A DNA stretch of 64,000 nucleotides, taken from Streptomyces sp. B1I3. GTDB lineage: Bacteria; Actinomycetota; Actinomycetes; Streptomycetales; Streptomycetaceae. The notes below the pieces were generated by a model that did no database searches, was not told the origin of the DNA, and worked only from the letters and a program-made list of their open reading frames with translations. Positions 43,830 through 53,221 of the stretch are shown here, one piece after another. The DNA lies in NCBI RefSeq assembly GCF_030816615.1, contig NZ_JAUSYD010000001.1:6780501-6844500 (forward strand), read 5' to 3'. The position numbers were made by a program, and so were the translations under genes. Every line of letters begins with the position of its first letter. Positions within the stretch are counted from its first letter, which is position 1.

Positions 43830-44246
43830 TCAGGCCCGGCGGCTCAGGCGGGGTATCTCGATCGCGGGGCAGCGGTCCATCACCATGTCCAGACCGGCCG
43901 AGCGGGTGCGCTCGTACGCCTTCTCGTCGATCACCCCGAGCTGGAACCAGACCGCTTTCGCGCCTGCGGCAACCGCCTCGTCGGCGACCGCGCCGGCCAG
44001 GGCGCTGTTGACGAAGACGTCCACCACGTCGACGGGGAAGGGGATGTCCGCCAGCGACGCGTATCCCTGCTCGCCGTGGACACTCTCGGCCCCGGGATGG
44101 ACCGGAACCACCCTCTTGCCGAAACGCTGGAGGACCTCGGCCACCCCGTAGGCCGCCCGGGAACGGTTGGAGGACAGGCCGACCACCGCCCAGGTGTCGC
44201 CCGAGTCCTGAAGGATCCTGCGGACCGTCTCATCGTCTGCGTACAT
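43830..44246 (-). CDS. CoA-binding domain protein (YccU-like)
   Basis: A 138-residue Rossmann-type protein: TWAVVGLSSNRSRAAYGVAEVLQRFGKRVVPVHPGAESVHG gives the nucleotide loop, VDVVDVFVNSALAGAVADEAVAAGAKAVWFQLGV the second half. It matches the stand-alone CoA-binding family, whose role is unclear. It precedes the AAC(3)-like gene, same direction, 37-bp gap. Divergent from the YigZ gene. Confidence 0.92.
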   Translation of the reverse strand: MYADDETVRRILQDSGDTWAVVGLSSNRSRAAYGVAEVLQRFGKRVVPVHPGAESVHGEQGYASLADIPFPVDVVDVFVNSALAGAVADEAVAAGAKAVWFQLGVIDEKAYERTRSAGLDMVMDRCPAIEIPRLSRRA

Positions 44247-44361
44247 GCCCGGACAACGGACGGTCCCGCCCGGCCATTCCCCACGAACGGGTGAACGGCC
44301 CGGTGGATCGTCGACCCGGGAGAGTTAACGGCCTCGGCGAACGGGCGCATAGGGTGGGCTG

Positions 44362-44997
44362 ATGCAGGAGCAGTACCGGACCGTCGCCCGCACGGGCGTG
44401 CACGAGACCGAGGTGAACCGGTCGCGCTTCCTCTGCGCGCTCGCCCCCGCCGCCACGGAGGAGGAAGCGCAGGAGTTCGTCGCCCGCGTGCGCAAGGAGC
44501 ACCCCACCGCCACGCACAACTGCTTTGCGTACGTGATCGGCGCCGACGCCTCGGTGCAGAAGGCCAGTGACGACGGGGAGCCCGGCGGCACCGCGGGTGT
44601 CCCCATGCTCCAGATGCTCATGCGCCGCGAGGTGCGCTACGCCGCCGCCGTCGTCACCCGCTACTACGGCGGCGTGAAGCTCGGCGCCGGCGGGCTGATC
44701 CGGGCCTACGGGGGAGCGGTGGGAGAGGCGCTGGACGCGCTGGGCACGGTCACCCGGCGGCGGTACCGGCTCGCCACCGTCACCGTCGACCACCAGCGGG
44801 CGGGCAAGCTGGAGAACGACCTGCGCGCCACCGGCCGTGGCGTGCACGACGTCCGGTACGCGGAGGCGGTGACCATCGGCGTCGGGCTGCCGGACGCCGA
44901 CGTCGAAGGCTTCACGGCCTGGCTGGCCGATGTCACGGCCGGATCCGCCACGCTCGAACTGGGCGGCGAAGCGTACGGCGACGTCCGACCCGGATGA
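44362..44997 (+). CDS. YigZ/IMPACT family protein
   Basis: A 211-residue protein with an IMPACT N-domain (GVHETEVNRSRFLCALAPAATEEEAQEFV, HPTATHNCFAYVIG, SDDGEPGGTAGVPML, TRYYGGVKLGAGGLIRAYGGAV) and a DUF1949 tail. The family affects translation or stress signalling in eukaryotes, and its bacterial role is not settled. It starts at ATG 44362 with little leader. Confidence 0.95.
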   Translation: MQEQYRTVARTGVHETEVNRSRFLCALAPAATEEEAQEFVARVRKEHPTATHNCFAYVIGADASVQKASDDGEPGGTAGVPMLQMLMRREVRYAAAVVTRYYGGVKLGAGGLIRAYGGAVGEALDALGTVTRRRYRLATVTVDHQRAGKLENDLRATGRGVHDVRYAEAVTIGVGLPDADVEGFTAWLADVTAGSATLELGGEAYGDVRPG

Positions 44998-45006
44998 CAG
45001 GTCACG

Positions 45007-45029
45007 GACCACGCGGCATTAGCGTGGTC
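45007..45029. terminator. Short inverted repeat after the YigZ gene
   Basis: GACCACGC (45007-45014) and GCGTGGTC (45022-45029) around 7 bases, ten bases past the stop and about 100 bp ahead of sbcD. It is a weak terminator or an operator of sbcD. Confidence 0.45.
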
Positions 45030-45130
45030 GGGCCCGCCGCGGGGAAACGCGCGCGGGCGGGGTCCGGGCCGGCGCGGCCCCGGGGGACGAGGAGACGGAA
45101 CATGCGGGTCGGAGCGGTCGGAGTGATGGC

Positions 45131-46297
45131 ATGAGGATCCTGCACACCTCGGACTGGCACCTGGGCCGGTCGTTCCACCGCGTCCCGATGCTCGACGCCC
45201 AGGCCACCCTGCTCGACCACCTCGTGCGGACCGTACAGGAGCGGGAGGTCGACGTGGTCGTCGTGGCGGGCGACGTCTACGACCGGGCGGTACCACCGCT
45301 CTCCGCCGTGCAGATCTTCGACGACGCGCTGCACCGGCTGGCCGCCGTCGGCGTGCCCACGATCATGATCTCCGGCAACCACGACTCGGCCCGCAGGCTC
45401 GGCGTGGGTGCGGGTCTGATCGCCCGGGCAGGCATCCACCTGCGCACCGACCCCCGCGAGTGCGCCGTCCCCGTCGTGCTGGCCGACGCGCACGGCGACG
45501 TGGCGTTCTACGGGCTGCCCTACCTGGAACCCGCCCTCGTGCGCGACACGCTCGGCGCCACGAAGGCGAGCCACGAAGCCGTCCTCACGGCCGCCATGGA
45601 CCGGGTGCGCGCCGACCTGGCCACCCGCCCGGACACCACCCGGTCCGTCGTCCTCGCGCACGCGTTCGTCGCGGGTGGTGAACCCAGTGACAGCGAGCGC
45701 GACATCACCGTCGGCGGTGTCGCGGCCGTCCCGGCCGGTGTCTTCGGCGGCGTCGACTACGTCGCCCTCGGACACCTGCACGGCTGCCAGACCGTCACGG
45801 AGCGCGTCCGCTACTCGGGCTCGCCGCTCGCGTACTCCTTCTCCGAGCACGCCCACCGCAAGACGATGTGGCTGACGGACCTCGGCGCCGACGGGGAGAT
45901 CACCGCCGAACGCGTCGACTGCCCGGTGCCGCGCCCGCTGGCCCGCCTCCGGGGGCGTCTGGACACGCTGCTCGGCGATCCGGCGCTCGAACGGCACGAG
46001 ACGTCCTGGGTGGAGGCCACGCTCACCGACCCGGTACGCCCGGACGAGCCGATGGCCCGCCTCCTGGAGCGCTTCCCGCACACACTCAGCCTCGTCCTCG
46101 AACCGGAGCGGCCGCCCGAGGATCCGCTCGCCTCCTACGCGCAGCGGCTCGAAGGGCGCGACGACCAGCAGATCGCGGAGGACTTCGTGGCGCACGTACG
46201 GGGCGGCAACGGACCCACCGGGCCGGAGCGTGCGGTGCTGAGGACCGTTCTCGACGACGTACGGGTGAACGACGTCGTGAACGAGGTGCCGCGTTGA
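45131..46297 (+). CDS. sbcD: DNA repair exonuclease SbcD (Mre11-type nuclease)
   Basis: A 388-residue phosphoesterase that trims DNA ends and hairpins together with SbcC. Metal motifs: HTSDWHLG (6-13), VVAGDVYDR, SGNHD, HAFVAGGEPSDSER and GHLHG near residue 217. The capping domain and C-terminal helix are complete. Its stop overlaps the sbcC start (TTGA), so the two subunits are coupled. Confidence 0.97.
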   Translation: MRILHTSDWHLGRSFHRVPMLDAQATLLDHLVRTVQEREVDVVVVAGDVYDRAVPPLSAVQIFDDALHRLAAVGVPTIMISGNHDSARRLGVGAGLIARAGIHLRTDPRECAVPVVLADAHGDVAFYGLPYLEPALVRDTLGATKASHEAVLTAAMDRVRADLATRPDTTRSVVLAHAFVAGGEPSDSERDITVGGVAAVPAGVFGGVDYVALGHLHGCQTVTERVRYSGSPLAYSFSEHAHRKTMWLTDLGADGEITAERVDCPVPRPLARLRGRLDTLLGDPALERHETSWVEATLTDPVRPDEPMARLLERFPHTLSLVLEPERPPEDPLASYAQRLEGRDDQQIAEDFVAHVRGGNGPTGPERAVLRTVLDDVRVNDVVNEVPR

Positions 46298-49200
46298 GAC
46301 TCCACAAGCTCGGCCTCACCGCCTTCGGCCCCTTCGGCACCACTCAGGTGATCGACTTCGACGCGCTGTCGTCGGCAGGCATCTTCCTGCTGCACGGGCC
46401 GACGGGCGCGGGGAAGACCTCGATCCTGGACGCGGTCTGCTACGCGCTGTACGGAGCGGTGCCCGGCGCCCGGCAGAGCCCCGGCACCTCACTGCGCAGC
46501 GACCACGCGCCGGTGGACCTCCCGACCGAGGTCCGCCTGGAGCTGACCGTCGGCGGGCGCCGGCTGGAGGTCACCAGATCACCCGCCCAGCTCCGTCCCA
46601 AGCGCAGGGGTGGCGGTTTCACCACGGAGAAGGCGCAGAGCGGGCTGCGCGAATACGACCCCGACAGGGGATGGCAGGCACTCAGCCGCTCCCACCAGGA
46701 GATCGGTGAGGAGATCGGCGGGCTCATCGGAATGAGCCGGGACCAGTTCTGCCAGGTGGTACTGCTGCCCCAGGGCGACTTCGCCCGCTTCCTGCGCGCG
46801 GACGCGGAGGCGCGCGGCAAGCTGCTCGGCAGGCTCTTCGACACCCGCCGGTTCGCCGCCGTGGAGGAGCGACTGGCCGAGCTGCGACGCGCCGCCGAGG
46901 CCAAGGTCCGGTCAGGCGACGAACAGGTCCTCGCCCTCGCCCAGCGGATCGCCCAGGCGGCCGGGCCCGCGGCGGACGAAGCCGCACTGCCCGAGACCGG
47001 ACCCGGCGAGCCCGGTCTCGCCGAAGGCGTACTGGAATGGGCCGCGATCGCACGCAGCGGGGCCCGTGAACGGCTCGACATCGCCCGGTCGGTCCTGTCC
47101 CGGGCGGAGAGCCGGAACGCCGCCGCCCGCGCCGCGCTCGAGTCGGAGCGCGAGCTCGCCCGGCTCCAGCAGCGGTACGAGGAGACGCGCCGCCGCTCCG
47201 CGGCACTCGAGGAACGCCGGCCGGAGCACGACCGCTGCCTCGAACAGCTGGCACGTGCGCGCAAGGCGGACCTGGTCGCCCCCGCGCTCGAACTGCGCGA
47301 CGAGGCCGAGCGGGCCCATCGCGTCGCCGGCGCGGCCCGGGAGCGCACACGTGCCGAACTGCCCCACGCCCTGGCCGACGCGGGAGCCGAGCAGCTGGCC
47401 GGCACGGAGCGCCGGCTCAGGGCGGAGCTCGGCGCACTCGACGCCGCCCGCCGCGCCGAACGGCGCAGCGGTGAGATCGATGCCGAACTCGCGGGCCTCG
47501 AACGGCAGTCCCGCGCCGACGACGAACTGATCCAGGAGGCGGCGGACTGGCTGGCCGGGTGGGACACCACCCGTCGGGAACTGAGTGGGCGCGTCCAGAC
47601 GGCCCAGGAGGCCGCTACCCGCACGGAACAGCTGGCGGGAAGGCTCGGCCCCGCGCGCCGGAGGCTGGAGGCGGCACGCCGGCGCGACGCCCTCGCCGTG
47701 CAGGAGGAGAGGGCCGGGGCCGGCCTGACAGCGGCTCGTGAGCGTGCCGTGACGGCACACGAGACCTGGCTGGGGCTGCGCGAGCAGCGGCTTCGGGGCA
47801 TCGCGGCGGAGCTGGCCGCCCAGCTGGTCGACGGCGTGGCCTGCGCGGTGTGCGGGTCGGCCGACCATCCGGAGCCGGCCCGTGCGGGCGACGGCCATGT
47901 GGACCGGGCGACTGAGGAAGCCGCTCTCGAGGACCACCGGCGCGCCGACCGGGCCAGGGCGGAAGCCGAGCGCGAACTCGAGCGCCTCCGCGAACGCCTC
48001 GCCGCGGCGCGGACGGAGGCGGCGGGCGCCGGGGACGCCTCCGACGGGACCCGGTCCTCCGGCGGGGACCAGGCTTTTGACGGTGAGCGATCCTCCGCCG
48101 GGGCGGACGTGCCGCTCCCGGAAGGACCCGTCGGGCAGGCCTCCGGCCACCCGGGGGCCGACGCCCCGGTGGCCGCTCTCGAGACGGTCGTCGCCGCGCT
48201 GACGCGGGAGCACGCGGACGCGCATCGCCTGGCCTCCGGGATGCACGCGGCCAGGGAGGCGCTCGCCGCGGCCGAGCGTGAGTATCTCGGAAGGCTCGAC
48301 GACCGGCAGCAGGCCGAGCGGCGTGCCGCTGCCCGCACCTCGCAACGGGAAGCTCTCGAACGCGAACGGTCCGCACTGGAAGCCGAACTGCTGCACACCC
48401 GCGGCTCCGCGGGCTCCGTCGCCGCGCACGCGGCCGTGCTCGAGCGGCAGGTCGCGCTGCTCGCCGGCGCGACGGAAGCGCTCCGGGCGGAACAGCGAGC
48501 CGCCGAGCGGCGCAAGGAAGCGGACGGGCGCCTCGCCGACGCCGCCTTCCGGGCCGGATTCGACACCCCGCAGGCCGCAGCGGCGAAACTCCTGAGCGAC
48601 ACCGCCCAGCGGGAACTGCAGCACCGGATCGACGCCTGGCAGGCGGAGGCCGCGGCCGTCGCCGACCGGCTCGCCGAGGAGGACGCGCGGTCCGCAGCCG
48701 GCCGCCCGGCCGCGAGCCCGGATGCCGCGCAGGCGGCGTACGACGTGTCGGCGCGGCTGCTGCGCGACAGTGCGGCCGCACTCGCCGCCGCGCAGGAGCG
48801 CTGTGCGCAGCTCGACCGGCTCTCGGCGCGCGCTGCTGACGAGGTGCGCGCACTGGGGCCGCTGCGCCTGGAGTACGGCCGGGTGGCCCGCCTCGCCGGG
48901 CTGGCCGCGGGCACCTCGGCCGACAACGAGCGCAGGATGCGGCTGGAGGCGTACGTACTCGCGGCCCGACTCGAACAGGTCGCCGCCGCGGCGACGGCGC
49001 GTCTTCGGCGGATGTCGTCGGGCCGCTACACCCTGGTCCACTCCGACGCGCGCAGCGGAGGCCGCAGGGCAGGCCTCGGCCTGCACGTCGTCGACGCGTG
49101 GACGGGCCGGGAGCGTGACACCGCCACCCTGTCCGGCGGAGAGACCTTCTTCGCCTCACTGGCCCTGGCGCTCGGCCTCGCCGACGTCGTGACCGACGAG

Positions 49201-49437
49201 GCCGGCGGCGTACGGCTGGACACGCTCTTCATCGACGAGGGCTTCGGCAGCCTGGACGACCAGACCCTGGACGAGGTGCTCGACGTCCTGGACTCGCTGC
49301 GGGAACGGGACCGCAGCGTCGGGATCGTCAGCCACGTGGCCGACCTGCGCCGCCGGATCCCGACGCAGCTCGAAGTGGTGAAGGAGAGGCACGGATCGAC
49401 GGTCCGCCACCGGGCTGCCGGCACACCTAACGCCTGA
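46294..49437 (+). CDS. sbcC: DNA repair ATPase SbcC (Rad50-type)
   Basis: A 1047-residue SMC-like ATPase. Walker A GPTGAGKTS (35-43) and the Q-loop VVLLPQGDFARFLRA lead into long Ala/Glu/Arg-rich coiled coils. The zinc hook CAVC is near residue 515, with a Gly/Ser-rich insert after it. Signature TLSGGETFFASLALALG is near 944 and Walker B TLFIDEGFGSLD near 976. It opens and holds DNA ends for SbcD. TTG 46294 was chosen because LRLHKLGLTAFGPF is the usual start and it overlaps sbcD by four bases. Confidence 0.96.
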   Translation: MRLHKLGLTAFGPFGTTQVIDFDALSSAGIFLLHGPTGAGKTSILDAVCYALYGAVPGARQSPGTSLRSDHAPVDLPTEVRLELTVGGRRLEVTRSPAQLRPKRRGGGFTTEKAQSGLREYDPDRGWQALSRSHQEIGEEIGGLIGMSRDQFCQVVLLPQGDFARFLRADAEARGKLLGRLFDTRRFAAVEERLAELRRAAEAKVRSGDEQVLALAQRIAQAAGPAADEAALPETGPGEPGLAEGVLEWAAIARSGARERLDIARSVLSRAESRNAAARAALESERELARLQQRYEETRRRSAALEERRPEHDRCLEQLARARKADLVAPALELRDEAERAHRVAGAARERTRAELPHALADAGAEQLAGTERRLRAELGALDAARRAERRSGEIDAELAGLERQSRADDELIQEAADWLAGWDTTRRELSGRVQTAQEAATRTEQLAGRLGPARRRLEAARRRDALAVQEERAGAGLTAARERAVTAHETWLGLREQRLRGIAAELAAQLVDGVACAVCGSADHPEPARAGDGHVDRATEEAALEDHRRADRARAEAERELERLRERLAAARTEAAGAGDASDGTRSSGGDQAFDGERSSAGADVPLPEGPVGQASGHPGADAPVAALETVVAALTREHADAHRLASGMHAAREALAAAEREYLGRLDDRQQAERRAAARTSQREALERERSALEAELLHTRGSAGSVAAHAAVLERQVALLAGATEALRAEQRAAERRKEADGRLADAAFRAGFDTPQAAAAKLLSDTAQRELQHRIDAWQAEAAAVADRLAEEDARSAAGRPAASPDAAQAAYDVSARLLRDSAAALAAAQERCAQLDRLSARAADEVRALGPLRLEYGRVARLAGLAAGTSADNERRMRLEAYVLAARLEQVAAAATARLRRMSSGRYTLVHSDARSGGRRAGLGLHVVDAWTGRERDTATLSGGETFFASLALALGLADVVTDEAGGVRLDTLFIDEGFGSLDDQTLDEVLDVLDSLRERDRSVGIVSHVADLRRRIPTQLEVVKERHGSTVRHRAAGTPNA

Positions 49438-49447
49438 TTCCGCCGGC

Positions 49448-49792
49448 GGTGATTCCGGCTTCGTCGTCCTGGACTCGCGGTCGGCCGCTGCCTGGGACCA
49501 GGGTCACCTGCCGGGAGCCGTTCACCTGCCGACGGCCCTCGTCACCGAGCAGGCGGCCGGTCTGCTCGACCCGGCCGTCCCGGTGGTCACGTACTGCTGG
49601 GGGCCGGGCTGCAACGGCGCCACCCGTGCCGCGCTCGCCCTCGCCGAGCCCGGCTACCAGGTCAAGGAGATGCTCGGCGGCTACGAGTACCGGGTGCGGG
49701 AGGGGGTCACCTTCGAGACCGCGGAGGGGCAGGAGCGGCGCACGGCCGACCAGCTCACGGCTCCGGTCGACGCCGAGGACTGCGGCTGCTGA
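49448..49792 (+). pseudogene. Rhodanese-like protein, 5' truncated
   Basis: From DSGFVVLDSRSAAAWDQGHLPGAVHLPTALV the reading is a full rhodanese domain through YCWGPGCNGATRAALALAE (active-site Cys in the C-W-G-P-G-C loop) to an AEDCGC end. The frame has no ATG, GTG or TTG before GTG 49583, which lies inside the domain, and the usual ~48 N-terminal residues are missing. The sbcC stop lies just upstream, so a deletion probably removed the 5' end. A start at GTG 49583 would give 69 residues with the Cys loop but no first strand. Confidence 0.75.
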
Positions 49793-49817
49793 GCCGGAAG
49801 ACGGCGCGCTGCGCGGC

Positions 49818-50690
49818 TCAGGCGCCCAGGAGGGCGGTGAACAGGCTTGCGCCGCTCTCACCGGCGGGCAGCCCGCTGACCTGACCGTCCCCCACCTCCA
49901 CCACCCGCCACACGCCGTCCTCGCGCAGGGCCAGGTCGGTCGTCACCCAACGGCAGCCGAGACGGCGCACGGCCTCGCCGACGGCGTCGAGCGCGGGTGT
50001 TCCGACCCGGCCGGGCGTGTCCGGGTGGGCGGTCACCAGTACCGGTGATCCGTCCACCCACCACACGCGAGCCTCACCGCCCGCCACGAACGGCTCGTAG
50101 GCACGCAGCCCCACGCCACCGGCCAGGTACTCGCCCTGCAGTCCGACGAACCGGCCGACGACGGAGGCGAGCTGCCCCGTGTCGGACAGCTCCGGGACGA
50201 AGCACGCCTCCAGCCACTCGTGCTTGCGGGACTTCACGAAGTCCTTCACGATGCCGGGCCCGGGGCCCAGCCGCCCGGCGAGCCGGGACCAGGCGGCGGC
50301 TTCGGGCAGGGTGGCGCCGGCCGGCAGCGCGCACCAGACGCTGCGCGGAGTCAGGGACTCGAACGTGTCGTACCAGCCCGGGAGTTCGTGGGCGGTGCGG
50401 TAGGCGGCGGTACTCGTGAGGAGGGAGCACCCACGTGCGGCGAGCGCCTGCTCCAGGTCCTCGTAACGGCCTGCCGGGATCATCCAGCCCCGGTACCAGT
50501 ACGGCCCCGGGTCCCGCCGTCCGGCCCGGCCCAGGGCCTCGTCCACGTCCCCGGAGAGCAGCGCGTCGTGATCGACCAGGGTGACCTGGGCGCCGGCCTC
50601 GCGCGCCGCGACGGCCTCATGGGCGAACGCGGGGTCCGGGCGACCCGGGTGCAGAGGGTCGCGGCAGAACAGGAAGGCGGGCGGCACCAT
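49818..50690 (-). CDS. ATP-grasp domain protein (DUF4343-like)
   Basis: A 290-residue protein whose C-terminal two thirds read as an ATP-grasp ligase: GPGIVKDFVKSRKHEWLEACFVPE (Lys that binds ATP), LRAYEPFVAGGEARVWWVDGSPVLVTAHPD and WVTTDLALREDGVWRVVEVGDGQVSGLP (metal Asp/Glu). The N-terminal part is a small alpha/beta lobe. Such proteins join a carboxylate to an amine or thiol; many lie in peptide-product clusters, but there is no precursor gene here. ATG 50690 has a GAGGAA site. Confidence 0.85.
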   Translation of the reverse strand: MVPPAFLFCRDPLHPGRPDPAFAHEAVAAREAGAQVTLVDHDALLSGDVDEALGRAGRRDPGPYWYRGWMIPAGRYEDLEQALAARGCSLLTSTAAYRTAHELPGWYDTFESLTPRSVWCALPAGATLPEAAAWSRLAGRLGPGPGIVKDFVKSRKHEWLEACFVPELSDTGQLASVVGRFVGLQGEYLAGGVGLRAYEPFVAGGEARVWWVDGSPVLVTAHPDTPGRVGTPALDAVGEAVRRLGCRWVTTDLALREDGVWRVVEVGDGQVSGLPAGESGASLFTALLGA

Positions 50691-50798
50691 GAGGGACTCG
50701 TTCCTCGATCCGTCGGGGACGCGGGAAGAAGGGGCGGGCTGACGGGCAGGCGGGCCCGGCCCGGGCCCGCGCACCCGACCGGACCCGCCACCCCGTGA

Positions 50799-52484
50799 TC
50801 AGAGCCGGGACAGTTCCTCCACCAGGTCGTCCAGCCCGAGCGACCCCTGCGAGAGGGCTGCCATGTGCCAGGCCTTGAGGTCGAACGCGTCGCCGTGCGC
50901 CTTGCGGGCGTTCTCGCGTCCCAGCAGCCAGGCCCGCTCGCCCAGCTTGTACCCGATGGCTTGCCCGGGCATCGACAGGTAGCGGGTCAGCTCGCTCTCC
51001 ACGAAATCGGCCGGGCGGCCGCTGTGGCTGCCGAAGAACTCCTGGGCCAGGTCCGGTGTCCACCGCTCACCCGGGTGGAACGGCGAGTCTGCGGGGATCT
51101 CCAGCTCCAGGTGCATGCCGATGTCCACGATCACCCGGCAGGCCCGCATCATCTGGGCGTCCAGATAGCCGAGCCGGCGCTCGGCGTCGGGCAGGAAGCC
51201 CAACTCGTCCATCAGGCGCTCCGCGTACAGCGCCCAGCCCTCGGCGTTCGCGCTGACCTGGCCGATCGACGCCTGGTACCGCGAAAGGCTCTCGGCGACG
51301 TGCGTCCACTGCGCGATCTGCAGGTGGTGGCCCGGCACGCCCTCGTGGTACCAGGTGGACACCAGGTCGTACACCGGGAAACGGGTCTCACCCATGGTGG
51401 GCAGCCAGGTGCGGCCGGGGCGCGAGAAGTCCTCGGACGGGCCGGTGTAGTACGGGGCGGCGGCCCCTCCCGCAGGGGCGATCCGGGACTCCACCTTGCG
51501 TACCCGCTCGGCGAGCTCGAAATGCGTGCCGTCCAGGGCCTCGATCGCCTCGTCCATGAGGCCCTGCAGCCAGGCCCTGACCTCCTCCACGCCCTCGATG
51601 TGCTTGCCGTGCACGTCGAGGTGGGCGAGTGCCTCCCAGGGCCCCGCGCCCGGGAGGATCTTGCCTGCCTCCGTCTTCATCTCGGCCAGCAGACGGTGGT
51701 ACTCGGACCAGCCGTACGCGTACGCCTCGTCCAGATCCAGGTCCGTGCCGTTGAACGAGCGCGCCCAGCGGGCGTAGCGCTCACGGCCCACGGTGTCGGG
51801 AGCGCCCTCGATCGCGGGGGCGTACACCTCGCGCATCCAGTCGCGCAGAGCGATGAGCCCCCCGGCGGCCTGACCGGCGGCCTCGTCCAGCTCCGCCCGC
51901 AGCGCGTCCGGTCCCTGGGAGACGATGTCCTGGAAGAACCCGGGGCCGTCTTCCCCGGCCCAGGCGCCCAGCTGTCCGATGAAGGTGGCGGTGGGACGCG
52001 GGCCCGCGTACAGCTTGCGCTCCAGGCCGAGCGCCAGCGAGGCACGGTACCCCTCCAGCGCGCCGGGGACCGCCCGCAGGCGTGCCACGACGTCCGCCCA
52101 GTCCTCGTCGGTGGCGGTCGGGGTGGAGGTGAACACCTCACGGAGGCTGTGCACCGGTGAGTGGATGTTGGAGACGGCCCGCAGGCCCTCCTCCGAGTCG
52201 AGGATGGCGAGTTCGGCCGTCAGCCGCTCCCGCAGCAGCCGGGCGCAGCGCCGCTCCGCCTCGGCCTCGGCGCCGGGGACCCGCTCGGCCGCATCGAGCT
52301 CCGTCAGGGTGCTCCGGATGAGCCCGGCCATGGCGGCCTGGCCGGCGGGCGAGAAATCGGGCAGCCGGCGAGAGCTTTCTGCGACACCGAGGTACGTACC
52401 GGTGATCGGGTCGAGTTCGATGAACGCGTCGACGTAGGCGTCGGCGACCTGGCGCGGCAGCGCGCTGCTCGGTGTATCTGACAT
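50799..52484 (-). CDS. DUF885 family putative zinc metallopeptidase
   Basis: A 561-residue soluble, mainly helical protein. The YHEGVPGHHLQIAQ stretch near residue 379 is the HExxH-like metal motif of the DUF885 family, distantly related to M3 and M32 carboxypeptidases. AEGWALYAERLMDELGF, with the third metal Glu, follows, then the YLDAQMMRACRVIVDIGMH region. There is no signal peptide. It probably degrades peptides in the cytoplasm. It starts at ATG 52484. Confidence 0.93.
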   Translation of the reverse strand: MSDTPSSALPRQVADAYVDAFIELDPITGTYLGVAESSRRLPDFSPAGQAAMAGLIRSTLTELDAAERVPGAEAEAERRCARLLRERLTAELAILDSEEGLRAVSNIHSPVHSLREVFTSTPTATDEDWADVVARLRAVPGALEGYRASLALGLERKLYAGPRPTATFIGQLGAWAGEDGPGFFQDIVSQGPDALRAELDEAAGQAAGGLIALRDWMREVYAPAIEGAPDTVGRERYARWARSFNGTDLDLDEAYAYGWSEYHRLLAEMKTEAGKILPGAGPWEALAHLDVHGKHIEGVEEVRAWLQGLMDEAIEALDGTHFELAERVRKVESRIAPAGGAAAPYYTGPSEDFSRPGRTWLPTMGETRFPVYDLVSTWYHEGVPGHHLQIAQWTHVAESLSRYQASIGQVSANAEGWALYAERLMDELGFLPDAERRLGYLDAQMMRACRVIVDIGMHLELEIPADSPFHPGERWTPDLAQEFFGSHSGRPADFVESELTRYLSMPGQAIGYKLGERAWLLGRENARKAHGDAFDLKAWHMAALSQGSLGLDDLVEELSRL

Positions 52485-52634
52485 GAAGACATTCCTCGTA
52501 CGGCGGAGGCCTCTGCGTCACGGGTATGGAAATGAGGCCCGGGAAGATTCCTTCGGCGTATCGGGGCTCCTGCAGGAAAGAGCGCAGGAGGACCCTTGCG
52601 GCGACGGAGGGTCCCGCGCCGCCCGCGGGGTTCT

Positions 52635-53162
52635 CTACGATGCCGAGGCGTCGGGCTGTGAGGGCGCCCCCGCCGGGCCCTGCGCATCCCCTGCCGGCGG
52701 CAGCAGGGGGCCGCACTCCCACTGCTGGAAGATCAGCCGGGTCTCCACCCGTGCCACCTCGCGGCGCGAGGTGAACTCGTCCAGCACCAGCCGTTGCAGA
52801 TCCGCCGTGCCGGCGACGGCCACGTGGACCAGGTAGTCGTCCGGACCGGTGAGGTGGAAGAGCGCGCGGGACTCCGGAAGCGCCCGGATCCGTTCGACGA
52901 ACGGACCGATGAGTTCCCGGCGGTGCGGACGGACCTGGACGAGGAGCAACGCCTCCAGGCCACGGCCGAGCCGCGCCGGGTCCAGCCGCAGTTGGTGCCC
53001 CAGGATCACCCCGGCGCGGCGCAGCCGGGCCACCCGGTCCAGACAGGTCGACGGAGCCACCCCCACCTCGGCGGCGAGCTCCCGGTACGTCGTCCGTGCA
53101 TCGTTTTGCAGGAGTCGCAGAATGTGGAGATCCACCGGGTCCAGAGCGACAGATTCGGACAT
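52635..53162 (-). CDS. Lrp/AsnC-family transcriptional regulator
   Basis: A 175-residue feast/famine regulator. Helix-turn-helix: LDPVDLHILRLLQNDARTTYRELAAEVGVAPSTCLDRVARLRRAGVI. RAM/AsnC ligand domain: LGRGLEALLLVQVRPHRRELI to FTSRREVARVETRLIFQQWECGPL. Low-complexity tail. It is divergent from a PLP-dependent lyase with a 59-bp shared promoter, so it most likely activates or represses that gene in response to an amino acid such as methionine or cysteine. Confidence 0.95.
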   Translation of the reverse strand: MSESVALDPVDLHILRLLQNDARTTYRELAAEVGVAPSTCLDRVARLRRAGVILGHQLRLDPARLGRGLEALLLVQVRPHRRELIGPFVERIRALPESRALFHLTGPDDYLVHVAVAGTADLQRLVLDEFTSRREVARVETRLIFQQWECGPLLPPAGDAQGPAGAPSQPDASAS

Positions 53163-53221
53163 CTGTCGAACGTAGCACGGGCTACGCCCCCCAATGGCCG
53201 GTTCTTGTTCAAAGTAGTGAC

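Noticed and set aside
46440-48926. An 828-codon Ser/Arg/Ala-rich frame antisense to sbcC
   Set aside because: Its composition is exactly what the complement of an Ala/Glu/Arg coiled-coil gene gives; no start site or motif.
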